Assembly (NCBI RefSeq): GCF_007290395.2
Contig: NZ_CP041656.2
Coordinates: 6,014,001-6,078,000, forward strand
Source of the DNA: Bradyrhizobium cosmicum
GTDB taxonomy: Bacteria > Pseudomonadota > Alphaproteobacteria > Rhizobiales > Xanthobacteraceae
Direction of reading: 5' to 3'
DNA: 64,000 nucleotides
In this document: positions 19,301-26,686 of the stretch, one piece after another
How positions within the stretch are numbered: position 1 is the stretch's first letter
How the letters are laid out: each line of letters starts with the position of its first letter
Position numbers and translations under genes: made by a program
The notes under the pieces: generated by a model
What the model was told of the DNA's origin: nothing
What the model saw: the letters and a program-made list of their open reading frames with translations, nothing else
Database searches by the model: none

Positions 19301-19825
19301 ACCGCCATGGCCAATCGCGCGCAGCCGGATACCGACAGGATCGTCGGCCCGTTCGAGAACACGGTCATCGTCCGCACGCGAATCACGCCGGAGTTGTCGT
19401 TCGCGGAAGCCCTTGCCCGGGTACGCCAGAGCGTGCTCGACGCGCATGCGCGGCAGGAACTGCCCTTCAATATCCTGGCCGAGCATCTCGAGCAGGAGGG
19501 AATCGCCCCGTCCTCGCTGCTCCAGGTCTATTTCACGCTGCAAAATCCACTACGCCAGCCGCTCGAGTTGCCGGAGATTGCAGTGCAATCGATCGGAAAC
19601 ATCGCGCGCGAGGGCCAGCCGGTGCTACCGATCGACCAGACCTGGCTGTCGTTGATGCTCAAGGAGCGGCCGACCGGAATTACCGGCTCATGCAACTACA
19701 AGAGGGAGTCGTTCGATGGCCGCATGGTCGGCGAGTGGATGGCGGATCTCGTCGCGCTGCTCGGGAGGGCCATCGCCCAACCCAACACGCCGCTCGGCCG
19801 GTTGGTCGCTCGCAGGGCGGCATGA
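13376..19825 (+). CDS. Bimodular nonribosomal peptide synthetase (A-T-C-A-T-C)
   Basis: 2149 residues from ATG 13376; the upstream frame back to a TTG at 13343 and a TTG at 13382 are alternatives, and no ribosome-binding site decides. Domains: ligase-type A1 (TSGTAARPK near 188; TYGMTEAA), carrier T1 with GADSLAAT (Ser570), condensation C1 with HHLVTDG at 759, A2 (TSGSSGAPKG; YRTGDL; HGKIDR), carrier T2 with GGHSLL (Ser1642), terminal C2 with HHAIADG at 1843. Both condensation motifs look intact; there is no thioesterase or reductase. A1 resembles the AAE3/Pcs60 oxalyl-CoA synthetase branch (AVPTIHRALL, IRSASSSLAP). The A2 pocket reads V-I-W-E-I-T-A-D-D-K. The product likely joins an acyl unit, one A2-activated unit and a nucleophile accepted by C2. 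Downstream lie a small protein, an Sfp-type activator and a monooxygenase. Confidence 0.93.
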   Translation: MALSDIASGAGGESDGRGAETGTFAHISGLLDFHGRKTPAAPALLAPGRPALTYGELDKLIRHLVRTLRGLGITPADRIAVALPRGADSALALIAVASACACVPVNPDLTADELQRYFSELKLRGLVTRADMNSTSRDVARALDIAVIDFVPGPDDHLGTCTLTGPTVGPANAHGASRGDDDAFILLTSGTAARPKMVPLTQRNVCLSAHNAGRGLSLAPHDRLLNVLPLFHAHGLISGLLTALAAGSSVICTNGFDASSFFGWMRELQPTWYTAVPTIHRALLTAAEADPDRARSSSLRVIRSASSSLAPAILSGLEAVFGVPVLETYGMTEAASQIAANPFELRKVGSVGRAAGPEIAIMDETGRALASGEHGEIMLRGPNMTRGYYNDDAATQAAFRGGWFRTGDLGYLDADGYLYIVGRIKDVINRGGQKISPLEVEEVLLSHPAVLEAGVFAVPHPKLGENVAAVVVLRPNSETSSDQLRQFARKRLAAYKVPSLIRAVAALPKGASGKVKRNALVDLIARAEDGDEARLPRTALETQLAEIWAGLLELPRVGVDQDVFALGADSLAATQMRSRLRERFNVDFSFEDIFDCATVSALAARIETATTHRETMLPAWRQAAAPEAPLSFQQQRMYLLSRLDKTRYNYNVVEVAVLKGLVDVSALQASLTTICARHEALRSVFVERHGEPTQRVLQSPPQFERIKLKPCPADKREAAIRRAALELAQYPFDLAKEPPLKVTLLSLEKSSHALVVNVHHLVTDGWSQRLFWEELAAHYAAARKTSAAALPLPAFQYRDFALWQQSWAQTEAAKEQLDYWRAQLDGVTTLPLRTDRPRPEVWSGHGARHYLEFSKALSADLRALSQDQGVTPFMTLLAAFQCLLFRHTGHEDVATGSLIANRNQIESERLIGLFANTLILRNDFGGDPSFGEVLRRVRQVTLDAYRNQDLPIEEVLRALQVARRSDGNPLFRIMFILQNASIEAARFPGLSARRLEVDPRVARFDITLELVEADGRFTGFFEYATDLFDAATIEAMAAQFKTLLRAVVANPEQRISRLPLLTETERRKLLAQGYGAPADFTKDGNLGERFDRQARKRPNAIAVSDGHTSLTYRELARRSQAAARWLAREGIGAESVVALLADRGPDLLATMIGVQRAGAAFLNLDPDQPPARLATILGSSCARMLLTGRAQSPKKVEALLEPLVERIHVAEIDDAVTPPGSAKPARAARRAASSLAYLVYTSGSSGAPKGVMIEQRGLSNHLASLIAELDLSARDVIAQTAPQTFVISVWQFLAGPMVGARVHICGNATVQDPILLAREIEREGITVLEIVPSLLRVILDRMDEAQVQRAFAGLRLLISTGEPLPVDLCRAWFARCPKVPLINAYGASECSDDVSLHRLTKAPATTTANVPVGAPLPNTQLYVLDQNLQPLPVGVTGELCVGGAGVGRGYINDPAQHRQRFIPDPFGRKAGARLYRTGDLARRLADGTIECLGRADHQIKIRGYRIELKEIENALADHPGVRAVIVEPRREASGDVRLIAHIVARSGSRSSASELREFLKSRLPGYAIPSAFLFLDQMPLNAHGKIDRSALLAPPQQDVSAPDTAVSARGFTEKVLSDIWIDLLKVESLGVTDNFFDLGGHSLLAGQVMARIARALGVSLPIKTIFEAPTIEELARRVDEAVTAKPRGLTTTVPRLAESGRPTLSFAQDQMIRIEQNLPGLPLFNLPFAFRLEGPLDPATLAQAFGDIVRRHESLRTGFGWNGEEPVSRVATPSELGPVLTVEVIGDGHPHNNKRRRALELRKIDLLIQQETYAPFDTARPPLLRARLLRLHADDHVLVLTLHHAIADGWSIGVLFEELSNRYAALAGRPSVPLPKLPLAFADIARWQRWWCGTDAARRQAADWAENLRGAAPVFDGEASPGASTGYHPVNLERELIGRLTAFAGQHNCTLFMCLLTGLKALLVARTGRNDISIATAMANRAQPDTDRIVGPFENTVIVRTRITPELSFAEALARVRQSVLDAHARQELPFNILAEHLEQEGIAPSSLLQVYFTLQNPLRQPLELPEIAVQSIGNIAREGQPVLPIDQTWLSLMLKERPTGITGSCNYKRESFDGRMVGEWMADLVALLGRAIAQPNTPLGRLVARRAA

Positions 19826-19964
19826 TCCGCTGTACAAAACGAGCGAATAGGAGTTCACTCGCCAAAGCTGTGAATGATCAAGTTGCATCTTGATTCTTCG
19901 GCTCCAGCGCGCAAGATTATTCTCGCGTTTTGATTTGGACGATTATTTCAACCGGGGGAGTGTT

Positions 19965-20132
19965 ATGGGTTTCATCAAATTTACCAAAGGTACCTCGTTG
20001 AGCGACAAGGACCGCAAGGCGCTGCAGAAGCTGCTCGCCGCCGAGAAGAAGAAGCTGCAATCCGCGCTCAAGGATGTCGATGCCAGCCTTTCGGTGCTGG
20101 GCGGGTCGAAGAAGGCCAAGAAGAAAAAGTAA
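19965..20132 (+). CDS. 55-residue Lys-rich protein in the NRPS locus
   Basis: 55 residues from ATG 19965, with a strong GGGGGAG about 8 bases upstream. The sequence opens GFIKFTKGTSLSDKDRKAL, continues as a Lys-rich amphipathic helix and ends with a run of lysines (KKAKKKK). No Cys, no signal peptide and no recognised domain. It sits between the NRPS gene (140 bases upstream) and the PPTase gene on the same strand. It could be a small partner or nucleic-acid-binding protein; it does not look like an MbtH-like protein, which is larger and has conserved tryptophans. Function unknown. Confidence 0.65.
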   Translation: MGFIKFTKGTSLSDKDRKALQKLLAAEKKKLQSALKDVDASLSVLGGSKKAKKKK

Positions 20133-20162
20133 GATTAGTCGGCGAGACGCCGCACGAATCTT
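20131..20162 (+). terminator. Imperfect hairpin after the 55-residue gene
   Basis: AAGATT at the left edge pairs with AATCTT at the right edge, with an inner GGCG-AGA-CGCC stem. There is no T-run, so it may be a weak attenuating or RNA-stabilising hairpin rather than a full terminator. Confidence 0.3.
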
Positions 20163-20349
20163 CGGACAACGGTCGCACGCCAGCCGAGCTGGGGGGCTCG
20201 CACAAGCTTGCGTCCGTAAACCGTCAAGCAATCGACAAGAATTTGCCCGGGTGGATCGCTAGAAGCGTTCGCTCAGTTGCTTCTTGCTCAGTTGATTCTT
20301 CTGTCAGCCGGAGTTTTGCCTCCGCCGCCTGACGCCATGGGCCCTTTTG

Positions 20350-21081
20350 ATGGCAAACGATAGAATTGAACTGTTTGTCGGACTGATCGAGACCTTTGAC
20401 GCGCCGGGCGCAGTCGACGCGTGCCGACGTTTGCTCTCGGTCGACGAAAGGGTCCGTGCCGACCGCTTCATGTTCGAGCGGCATCGGCGGCAGTATATCT
20501 TCGCCCACGCGATGCTGCGCCTGGCGCTGTCCAGGGTCGCGCCCAACGTCGCGCCGTCCGACTGGTCCTTTGCCGCCGGCCGCTACGGGCGACCGTTCGT
20601 CGCAGCGCCCGCAACATCGGCCGCGCTGCATTTCAGCCTGTCCCATGCCGACGGCTGCGTTGCCTGCGTCGTGTCGCAGCATGAGGCTGTCGGCATCGAC
20701 GTCGAAACCGTGTCGCGGCGGGTCGCGCCGCTGTCGACCGCGCTTCGCTTCTTTGCGCCGGAGGAGGTCGAAGCCTTGCGCGGACTGCCGGAGCCCGCTG
20801 CGATCGAGCGCTTCTTCGACTACTGGACGCTCAAGGAGGCCTACCTGAAGGCCAGGGGTTTTGGGCTCAATCTGCCGCTCGACGCCTTCGCGATGCAGGT
20901 GTCGCGGGATGCCATCGAGATCAGCTTCAAGCCCGACATCACCGACGATCCCCAGGGTTGGCGCTTCTCGCTGTGCTCGCCGTCGCCGTCGCATCGTCTC
21001 GCGATCGCCGACGGCTCCCGCGCCGACGGCGGCCTTCCCATCACCCGCAATCCCTGGCCGCTCCAGGAAGCGGCTGAATGA
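20350..21081 (+). CDS. 4'-phosphopantetheinyl transferase, Sfp type
   Basis: 243 residues from ATG 20350. The Mg/CoA-binding signature VGIDVETV lies near residues 115-122 and the WTLKEAYLKA signature near 158-167, both diagnostic of Sfp-type PPTases. It transfers phosphopantetheine from CoA to the serine of carrier domains; the two carriers of the NRPS upstream are the obvious substrates. Its stop overlaps the start of the monooxygenase gene by 4 bases (ATGA), so these two are translationally coupled. Length fits the Sfp group. Confidence 0.9.
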   Translation: MANDRIELFVGLIETFDAPGAVDACRRLLSVDERVRADRFMFERHRRQYIFAHAMLRLALSRVAPNVAPSDWSFAAGRYGRPFVAAPATSAALHFSLSHADGCVACVVSQHEAVGIDVETVSRRVAPLSTALRFFAPEEVEALRGLPEPAAIERFFDYWTLKEAYLKARGFGLNLPLDAFAMQVSRDAIEISFKPDITDDPQGWRFSLCSPSPSHRLAIADGSRADGGLPITRNPWPLQEAAE

Positions 21082-22058
21082 AGCCCCCGCGGCTGCGCGT
21101 CTTTCCCGCGATTTCGCGCAACCGCGATGCCAGCAAATATGTCGGAGAGCTAACGCGGGTGGCGCAGTTCGCCGACCGCAACGGCTTTGAAGGCATCCTG
21201 CTGTTCGAGGGCAACGACGTGTTCGTCGAGCCCTGGGCAATGGCTCAGCACATCATGGCTGCGACGACGCGAAGCTCGCCGCTGATCGCGGTCAACCCGG
21301 TCTACATGCACCCGTTCACGGCCGCGAAGTTCGTCTCGTCGCTTGCCCAGCTCCACGGCCGCAAAGTCTATCTCAACATGATCACGGGGACCGCGGTCAG
21401 TGATCTGCAGGGACTGGGCGACGAGCAATCGCATGCAGACCGCTATGTCAGGCTCGGCGAGTTCGTCGAGCTGATGCGCCAGTTGCTGACGAGCCCGCGG
21501 CCGGTGAATTTCGAGGGCCGGTTCTACCGTGCGCACAATCTGCAGCTTCGCCCGCGCCTGCCGGCGGAGCTGATGCCGGAATTCCTGATCGCCGGTCAAT
21601 CGGACGCAGCGCAGCGCGTGGCGAAGGAGACGGGCTGCATCAAGATGCAGATGCTGCCGCCCGATCTCGACCGCGGGCTGGATGCGCCCGGAATAAATTT
21701 CGGCATCTTCGCACGCGAGAGCCGTGAGGAGGCGCGGCAGGCGGCCAAGGCGCGCTTCCGCGACAACCCCGACGATCGCGAACTGCTCGCACTCACCGTG
21801 GAGAACAGCGACTCCGTGTGGAAGCGGCGCCTCTACGACGGCCAGAGCGGCGAGCTCGCCGACAACGGCTACTGGCTATTGCCGTTCCTCACCTTCCAGG
21901 CCGACTGCCCCTACCTCGTCGGCAGCTATGCCGAAATCGGCGTCAAGCTGAAGGCGTTTGCAGCGAAAGGTCTCACCACGATCATGCTCGACATGGTGGC
22001 GGACGAGTTCGAGATGCAGCATGTCTGCAAGGCGCTCGCGACAAGCGGGATGTTCTGA
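21078..22058 (+). CDS. LLM-class (SsuD-like) flavin-dependent monooxygenase
   Basis: 326 residues, ATG 21078 overlapping the PPTase stop. Bacterial luciferase-like TIM barrel: LTRVAQFADRNGFEGILLFEG at the N-terminus and the SsuD-like stretch AAKFVSSLAQLHGRKVYLN with HADRYVRLGEFVE in the middle. Enzymes of this family use reduced FMN and oxygen to oxidise small substrates; a reductase partner is not encoded nearby. Translational coupling with the PPTase gene suggests it tailors the NRPS product or a precursor, for instance by N-oxidation or C-S or C-C cleavage. The actual reaction cannot be read from sequence. Confidence 0.8.
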   Translation: MKPPRLRVFPAISRNRDASKYVGELTRVAQFADRNGFEGILLFEGNDVFVEPWAMAQHIMAATTRSSPLIAVNPVYMHPFTAAKFVSSLAQLHGRKVYLNMITGTAVSDLQGLGDEQSHADRYVRLGEFVELMRQLLTSPRPVNFEGRFYRAHNLQLRPRLPAELMPEFLIAGQSDAAQRVAKETGCIKMQMLPPDLDRGLDAPGINFGIFARESREEARQAAKARFRDNPDDRELLALTVENSDSVWKRRLYDGQSGELADNGYWLLPFLTFQADCPYLVGSYAEIGVKLKAFAAKGLTTIMLDMVADEFEMQHVCKALATSGMF

Positions 22059-22103
22059 ACTCTTCGCCTCTCCCAGCAAGCGGGGCGAGGTGGAGAGCTC
22101 GCC

Positions 22104-23129
22104 TCACCGCGCCTCTTCGAATCCCGCCAGCACCGAGGTCAGGTTCGCCCCAAGGATATCCGAGAGATAGCCGCCCTCCTGCACGAACACGGTCGGCAGG
22201 CCCAGTTTCGCGATGGCCTGGCCGATGCGGCGGAAGCCGGGCGTGGTGACGGCGAGGCCCTTCAGCGGATCGTGCTCGGAGGCGTCCAGACCAAGTGCGA
22301 TGACGAGGGCGCCGGGAGCAAAGGACTCGATCGCCTTGCGTGCGACATCCATGGCCTGGATGTAACCGTCATCGCCGGTGCCGATCGCCAGGGGGATATT
22401 GAGATTGGTGCCGAGGCCCGGCCCCTCGCCGCGCTCATGCGCGTAGCCCCACACATAAGGGTAATACGCGACGGGATCGGCATGGATCGAGACGGTGTAG
22501 ACGTCGGGGCGCGCGTAGAAAATGCCCTGCGTGCCGTTGCCGTGATGGACGTCGACATCAAGGATCACGACGCGCTCGTGTTTGAGCCGCAGATGTGCGG
22601 CGGCGATCGCGCTGTTGTTGAGAAAGCAGAAGCCGCCGGCCATGTCGCGATAGGCGTGATGGCCGGGCGGACGGCAGAGCGCATAGACGGCGTCTTCGCC
22701 GTCCATCACCATTTGCGCCGCCGTGGTTGCGACATCGGTGGCCGCACATACCGCGGCCCAGGTGCCGGGACCGATCGGTGCTGCGGTGTCGGCGGTGTGC
22801 CAGCCGAGCTTGCCGACGATGTGGGTGGGGTAGGTCGCGGCGTGGCGCACGGGATGGATGTTGCCGATCATCTCCGGCCCGGAATCGCCGAGCGCCGTCC
22901 AGGCGTCCCAGGCTTCGCTCAGGAACGACAGGTATTCCGGGCTGTGAATGCGCGCACGCGGCCCCTGCCCGAATGTCGTGGGCTCGACCAGTTGATGCTT
23001 GCCGTCCTTCAACCCCTTCAGCAGGCGATCGGCGCGCTCGGGCTGTTCGGTGGTGCGCTTGACGACACCGCGAACCAGGAAGAATTGCGGATCGTGGCTG
23101 CGATGCAGCTCAGTATGGACGGCTTTCAC
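22104..23129 (-). CDS. Acetylpolyamine amidohydrolase / class II HDAC-like deacetylase
   Basis: 341 residues, the size of bacterial acetylpolyamine amidohydrolases. The catalytic His pair is in RPPGHHAYRD, the zinc ligands in DVDVHHGNGTQ and in LGLDASEHDPL, and GYAHERGEGPGLGTNLN matches the polyamine-deacetylase branch. It would remove acetyl groups from N-acetyl-putrescine, -cadaverine or -spermidine in the cytosol. It converges on the monooxygenase gene. Acetoin-utilisation AcuC-like activity is an alternative, but length and motifs favour the polyamine group. Confidence 0.85.
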   Translation of the reverse strand: MKAVHTELHRSHDPQFFLVRGVVKRTTEQPERADRLLKGLKDGKHQLVEPTTFGQGPRARIHSPEYLSFLSEAWDAWTALGDSGPEMIGNIHPVRHAATYPTHIVGKLGWHTADTAAPIGPGTWAAVCAATDVATTAAQMVMDGEDAVYALCRPPGHHAYRDMAGGFCFLNNSAIAAAHLRLKHERVVILDVDVHHGNGTQGIFYARPDVYTVSIHADPVAYYPYVWGYAHERGEGPGLGTNLNIPLAIGTGDDGYIQAMDVARKAIESFAPGALVIALGLDASEHDPLKGLAVTTPGFRRIGQAIAKLGLPTVFVQEGGYLSDILGANLTSVLAGFEEAR

Positions 23130-23262
23130 TCAAACACTCCGTGGTCACGTGCTCTCTAACGGTGCCCACAGATGTCTAAATCCCTGCGGCGGCGAGATGC
23201 AAGCAAGAAGAATGCCGTCCCTGCCGCGCTGTCCTGCGCCGGAGGCAGACCGCCTCTGATGG

Positions 23263-24201
23263 TCAGCAGCGCCCGCGCAGGAGGCAGTGCTCGCGGCCCT
23301 GCTGATCGGTGCGGAAAGACTCGATGAAGCCGCCCTGGCGCTGGGTGACGAAAACGGTCTTGCCGTCGCTGCCGCCGAACGCGAGGTTGGTCGGCTCCTT
23401 GCCCCTCAGCGCGATCTCGCGCTCCACTGCGCCATTCGGCTTCATCAACGCGATCGTACCCTTGAGGATGCGAGCGATATAGAGACGGCCGGCGACGTCG
23501 GTGCGCAGTCCGTCGACGGTGTCGGGCTGGAACGTCTTGATCAGCTTTGCGCCTGTGAGCTCGTTGCCGTTGATCGCATAAGACCAGATCTGGCCGCTGC
23601 TGGATTCCCCGACATAAAGCGTCTTGCCGTCGGGGCTGAGATCGATGCCGTTGGTGGTGCCCATCGCGCGCGGCGCGGACATCACCTGCCCCTGCACCGA
23701 ACCGTCGGCGGCTCTCGCGATCCGCCAGATGTGGCCTTCGCGACCCTTCCAGTTCGGATCGCTCGCATAGATCGTGCCGTCGCGCGCGATGGTGATGTCG
23801 TTGGGCTGGTTCATCTCGTCGGAATGAAACCAGACCGAGGGCTCGGTTGCGCCCTTCGGGATGATGAAGATGTTATGCTTCTTGTAGTCGGCGATGAACA
23901 TCGCGCCGCTTCGATCGAAACGGATCGCGTTGCCGACGCTGCCCTCAGGAAGTGCCGTGAACGGCTCCGAGGCCGCGCCGCCCGCCGGCAGCCTGCCGAT
24001 AGTGCCGGGCTTGCCGAAGTTCACGACGAAGAGATTGCCATCGAGATCGGCGGCGGGCCCTTCGATGCCGAAGGTGTATTCGCTGGCGGGCGTGACCTGC
24101 ACGCTTTCGAACAGTTTCGTTTCCGCGCGGGCCGACGAGACCGCGAGAATGAGACAAACGCTACTGCACAGGCACCAGAAATTCCTGCCGGATGTAATAG
24201 C
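23263..24201 (-). CDS. Exported SMP-30/gluconolactonase-like beta-propeller
   Basis: 312 residues from ATG 24201, with a signal peptide (NFWCLCSSVCLILAVSSARA) at the N-terminus; the start overlaps the end of the upstream PQQ-type gene by about 40 bases. Repeated beta-propeller blades contain FGIEGPAADLDGNLFVVNF, NQPNDITIARDGTIYASD and GTTNGIDLSPDGKTLYVGE, the pattern of SMP-30/lactonase proteins with Asn/Asp metal ligands. A periplasmic lactonase that opens the lactone made by the neighbouring sugar dehydrogenase is a sensible reading, but the substrate is unproven. Confidence 0.75.
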   Translation of the reverse strand, partial: AITSGRNFWCLCSSVCLILAVSSARAETKLFESVQVTPASEYTFGIEGPAADLDGNLFVVNFGKPGTIGRLPAGGAASEPFTALPEGSVGNAIRFDRSGAMFIADYKKHNIFIIPKGATEPSVWFHSDEMNQPNDITIARDGTIYASDPNWKGREGHIWRIARAADGSVQGQVMSAPRAMGTTNGIDLSPDGKTLYVGESSSGQIWSYAINGNELTGAKLIKTFQPDTVDGLRTDVAGRLYIARILKGTIALMKPNGAVEREIALRGKEPTNLAFGGSDGKTVFVTQRQGGFIESFRTDQQGREHCLLRGRC

Positions 24202-26236
24202 CATCGTCGTCGCTGCACTCGCCATTCAAATAGGGATCGGCCGGCCGGAAGAATCGGCTGAAGCCGGGTTTGTCTACAGCGCTCCTTTGTGTCACGACGA
24301 CGACCTTGGAGGCCGGTATTTCGCCGCATTCCTTGTTGGTTCTGCTGAAGAACTTGCGCTGCGGCGGTCCTGCCTTGATCCACATCCGCGTGCCGGGGAC
24401 CATTCTCGCAACGAGCATGTCGGCGGTATCGAGCAAGCCGGCATAGCCGGGTTCGGTCTTCGGCAATGTCTCGCCGCCCGGCGGCATCAGCTTCTCCGCG
24501 CCGATCCCGCGCAGCCGCGTGCGCAGCCTGCCCGAGTTGGGATCGCCGGGGTAGATCCAGCCGTCCTGCGCCAGCATGAAGCGGAGAACCATTGCGTCCT
24601 TCTCCGCGTCCGACTGTCCCGGCTTCAGACCAAAATCCGAATGACAGCCGAGGCAGTGCTTCTCGACGAGGCCCTTGCGCAGCGTGGTCAGCCGAATCCG
24701 GTTCTGCGCGTCCCTGGCGACGAAGGCTGCGAGCTGGTCGATCACCGCCTGGCTGCGGGTATCGCAGGGCAGCGGCGGCGGCGGGTCCTCCGCGGCGCGA
24801 TCGATCCGGATCACGGTCTGGTTCTTGTCCTCCACCAGCCAGATCGCGCCGTCCTCCGCAACCGTCATGCCGACCGGTGCGCCCTGCGGCCGCGCGCCGT
24901 TGACGCGGTGCCAGCCGGCGATCAGCTCCTCGAACGGCGCTGCGGCAACCTCCCCCGCGTCGGTCTGGAAGCTGCGGGTCGGATCGGCTGCGCAGCTGAC
25001 GCGATAGCGCACCGGCGGAGGGCTCGGCTTGGGGAAGCCGTGGTCGTCGACGTCGTAGACGAGGACGCGGCTGCCGGTCGGGCGATAGCCGTGCAGGCCG
25101 ACCAGCAGCCTGCCCTCCAGCTCCGGGAATTTGGCGCCGTGATAATACAGCATCGCGAGCGGGGCGCCGTGCGGCGGCATCAGTGAGAGCGGTCGCCTGT
25201 AGAGCGCGTTGGCCGTGCACAGCGACTTGTAGACGCCGGACTGCAGCACGGTTCTGAATTCGGGGCTCGGCGTCGACAGATCATAGCAATAGGGCCAGCC
25301 ATAATGCTTGCCCTGCTCGATCGCGTTGATCTCCTCGTTCGGCTTGAAGATATCAGGCAGGTCGCGGCCGTTCTCGCCTTGCAGGAAGGCGTAGCCGGCA
25401 TCGGGAAAGTTCGGATGCAGCGCCAGCGCCATCGAATTGCGCAAGCCGCGCGCGTAAACCAGATGAGGCGGATCCGGATCGCTCAGCTTCAACGATGGAA
25501 AGACGCCGCCCGCGGGCGGCGTGAACAGCCAGATCGACGCCATCGCGGCACCGCCTTCGGCGGCCGCGCAAGGCCGCGTGATCGGCGCCGGCGTGATGCA
25601 ATCGTCGCTGTGCGAGCCGATGTTGACGAACAGCCGCCCGTTCCTGTCGAAGACGAACTGCTTCAGCGGATGCGCGCTCTCGTCGAGCCTAGTGCCGTCA
25701 GGCAGCCGGATCCGGCGCCCGGGCATGTGACGGATGATGGTCTCGACCGTGCCGCGCGGATTGTCCGCGAGCGGGTCGAACCGGAAAATCGTCTCGGCGG
25801 TCGAGGCATAGAGCTTCCTGTCCGGACCGATCACCAGACCGAACGGATATTCGATGCCGGTCAGCAGTTCCTTGAATCTCTGCCCTTGGGGCGCATGCGG
25901 ATCGAGCAGCAGCAGCCTGCCATCGGTGTGGCCCCAGCCGCCCATGTCGGCTACGACGAACAGCTCACGGCCCGGCACCTGGACGATCGAACGCGGAAAC
26001 TTGAGGTGATCTTCCTCGCTGGCGACGAGGCCGGCGCAAAATCCCGCCTTCATGTCGATCTGGAGTTTGGGAAAGGCGAGATCGCCGCTGCCGCAGATCT
26101 CCGCGCCGATCGCGTAGCCGCTTTTCCTCACCGGTTCGGAGGAGGCTCCCGTTGCAACGCTGAGCAGCACCCCAGTGGCTACAGCGACAAACAGGCGCTT
26201 GTAGCGGCATTCGCGCCAGAATGTGAGGTGATGCAC
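24161..26236 (-). CDS. PQQ-type sugar dehydrogenase with C-terminal cytochrome c motif
   Basis: 691 residues from a GTG at 26236 with GGGAGG 6 bases upstream. N-terminal signal peptide (LFVAVATGVLLSVATGASS). The first about 450 residues form a glucose/sorbosone dehydrogenase-type beta-propeller (PRSIVQVPGRELFVVADMGGWG; YARGLRNSMALALHPNFPD), followed by a cytochrome c-like region with the haem-binding motif CLGCH near residue 525 and a Met-containing stretch (LMPPGGETLP). It should oxidise a sugar or alcohol in the periplasm and pass electrons through its own haem. It overlaps the lactonase-like gene downstream. PQQ genes are not in the window. Confidence 0.85.
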   Translation of the reverse strand: MHHLTFWRECRYKRLFVAVATGVLLSVATGASSEPVRKSGYAIGAEICGSGDLAFPKLQIDMKAGFCAGLVASEEDHLKFPRSIVQVPGRELFVVADMGGWGHTDGRLLLLDPHAPQGQRFKELLTGIEYPFGLVIGPDRKLYASTAETIFRFDPLADNPRGTVETIIRHMPGRRIRLPDGTRLDESAHPLKQFVFDRNGRLFVNIGSHSDDCITPAPITRPCAAAEGGAAMASIWLFTPPAGGVFPSLKLSDPDPPHLVYARGLRNSMALALHPNFPDAGYAFLQGENGRDLPDIFKPNEEINAIEQGKHYGWPYCYDLSTPSPEFRTVLQSGVYKSLCTANALYRRPLSLMPPHGAPLAMLYYHGAKFPELEGRLLVGLHGYRPTGSRVLVYDVDDHGFPKPSPPPVRYRVSCAADPTRSFQTDAGEVAAAPFEELIAGWHRVNGARPQGAPVGMTVAEDGAIWLVEDKNQTVIRIDRAAEDPPPPLPCDTRSQAVIDQLAAFVARDAQNRIRLTTLRKGLVEKHCLGCHSDFGLKPGQSDAEKDAMVLRFMLAQDGWIYPGDPNSGRLRTRLRGIGAEKLMPPGGETLPKTEPGYAGLLDTADMLVARMVPGTRMWIKAGPPQRKFFSRTNKECGEIPASKVVVVTQRSAVDKPGFSRFFRPADPYLNGECSDDDGYYIRQEFLVPVQ

Positions 26237-26443
26237 GGCAGCCTCCCAAACTTTCCGTGCAGACTTGTTCCATGTCGAGGGAACGCCGTCCAGTTGGCCA
26301 TCACCCGCCTGTGATTAAACCTGTAACGACCTTGGTGCCGACCAATATCCGTACATTCCCTTACCGGGCTCGACCCGAATGTTTCGCGCATGCTTCGGAT
26401 GGTATCGGTCTGCCATCCCGATCGCTCCCTACAGGAGACGAAT

Positions 26444-26677
26444 ATGGTTCAGGTCTATTTTCACTGCTCCAATACCGACGGCACGCTGATCGATCGCAGC
26501 GGCACCGCGGTAACCAGCCTGACCGAGGCGCGCGACCGTGCCGCCCAGATCATGAGCTCGATGATCCAGACGCCCGGCACCGAGGACTGGCGCGACTGGG
26601 TGATTCATGTCAGCGGCTCTGACGGCGAGGAGATTTTCGATCTCCCCTTCACCGCCATGCTCGGCAAGCCGCATTGA
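26444..26677 (+). CDS. DUF6894-type small protein
   Basis: 77 residues, ATG 26444 with GGAG about 8 bases upstream. It opens with VQVYFHCSNTDGTLIDRSG and contains SLTEARDRAAQIM, the typical shape of DUF6894 proteins, which are abundant in Bradyrhizobium and uncharacterised. No signal or membrane segment. It may be cotranscribed with the short frame right after it. Confidence 0.7.
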   Translation: MVQVYFHCSNTDGTLIDRSGTAVTSLTEARDRAAQIMSSMIQTPGTEDWRDWVIHVSGSDGEEIFDLPFTAMLGKPH

Positions 26678-26686
26678 GGTGATGCC

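Noticed and set aside
24021..25220. Minus-strand frame of 399 residues within the PQQ-type gene
   Set aside because: Alternative phase of the same strand, Arg/Gly-rich; the 691-residue frame carries signal peptide, propeller and haem motif.
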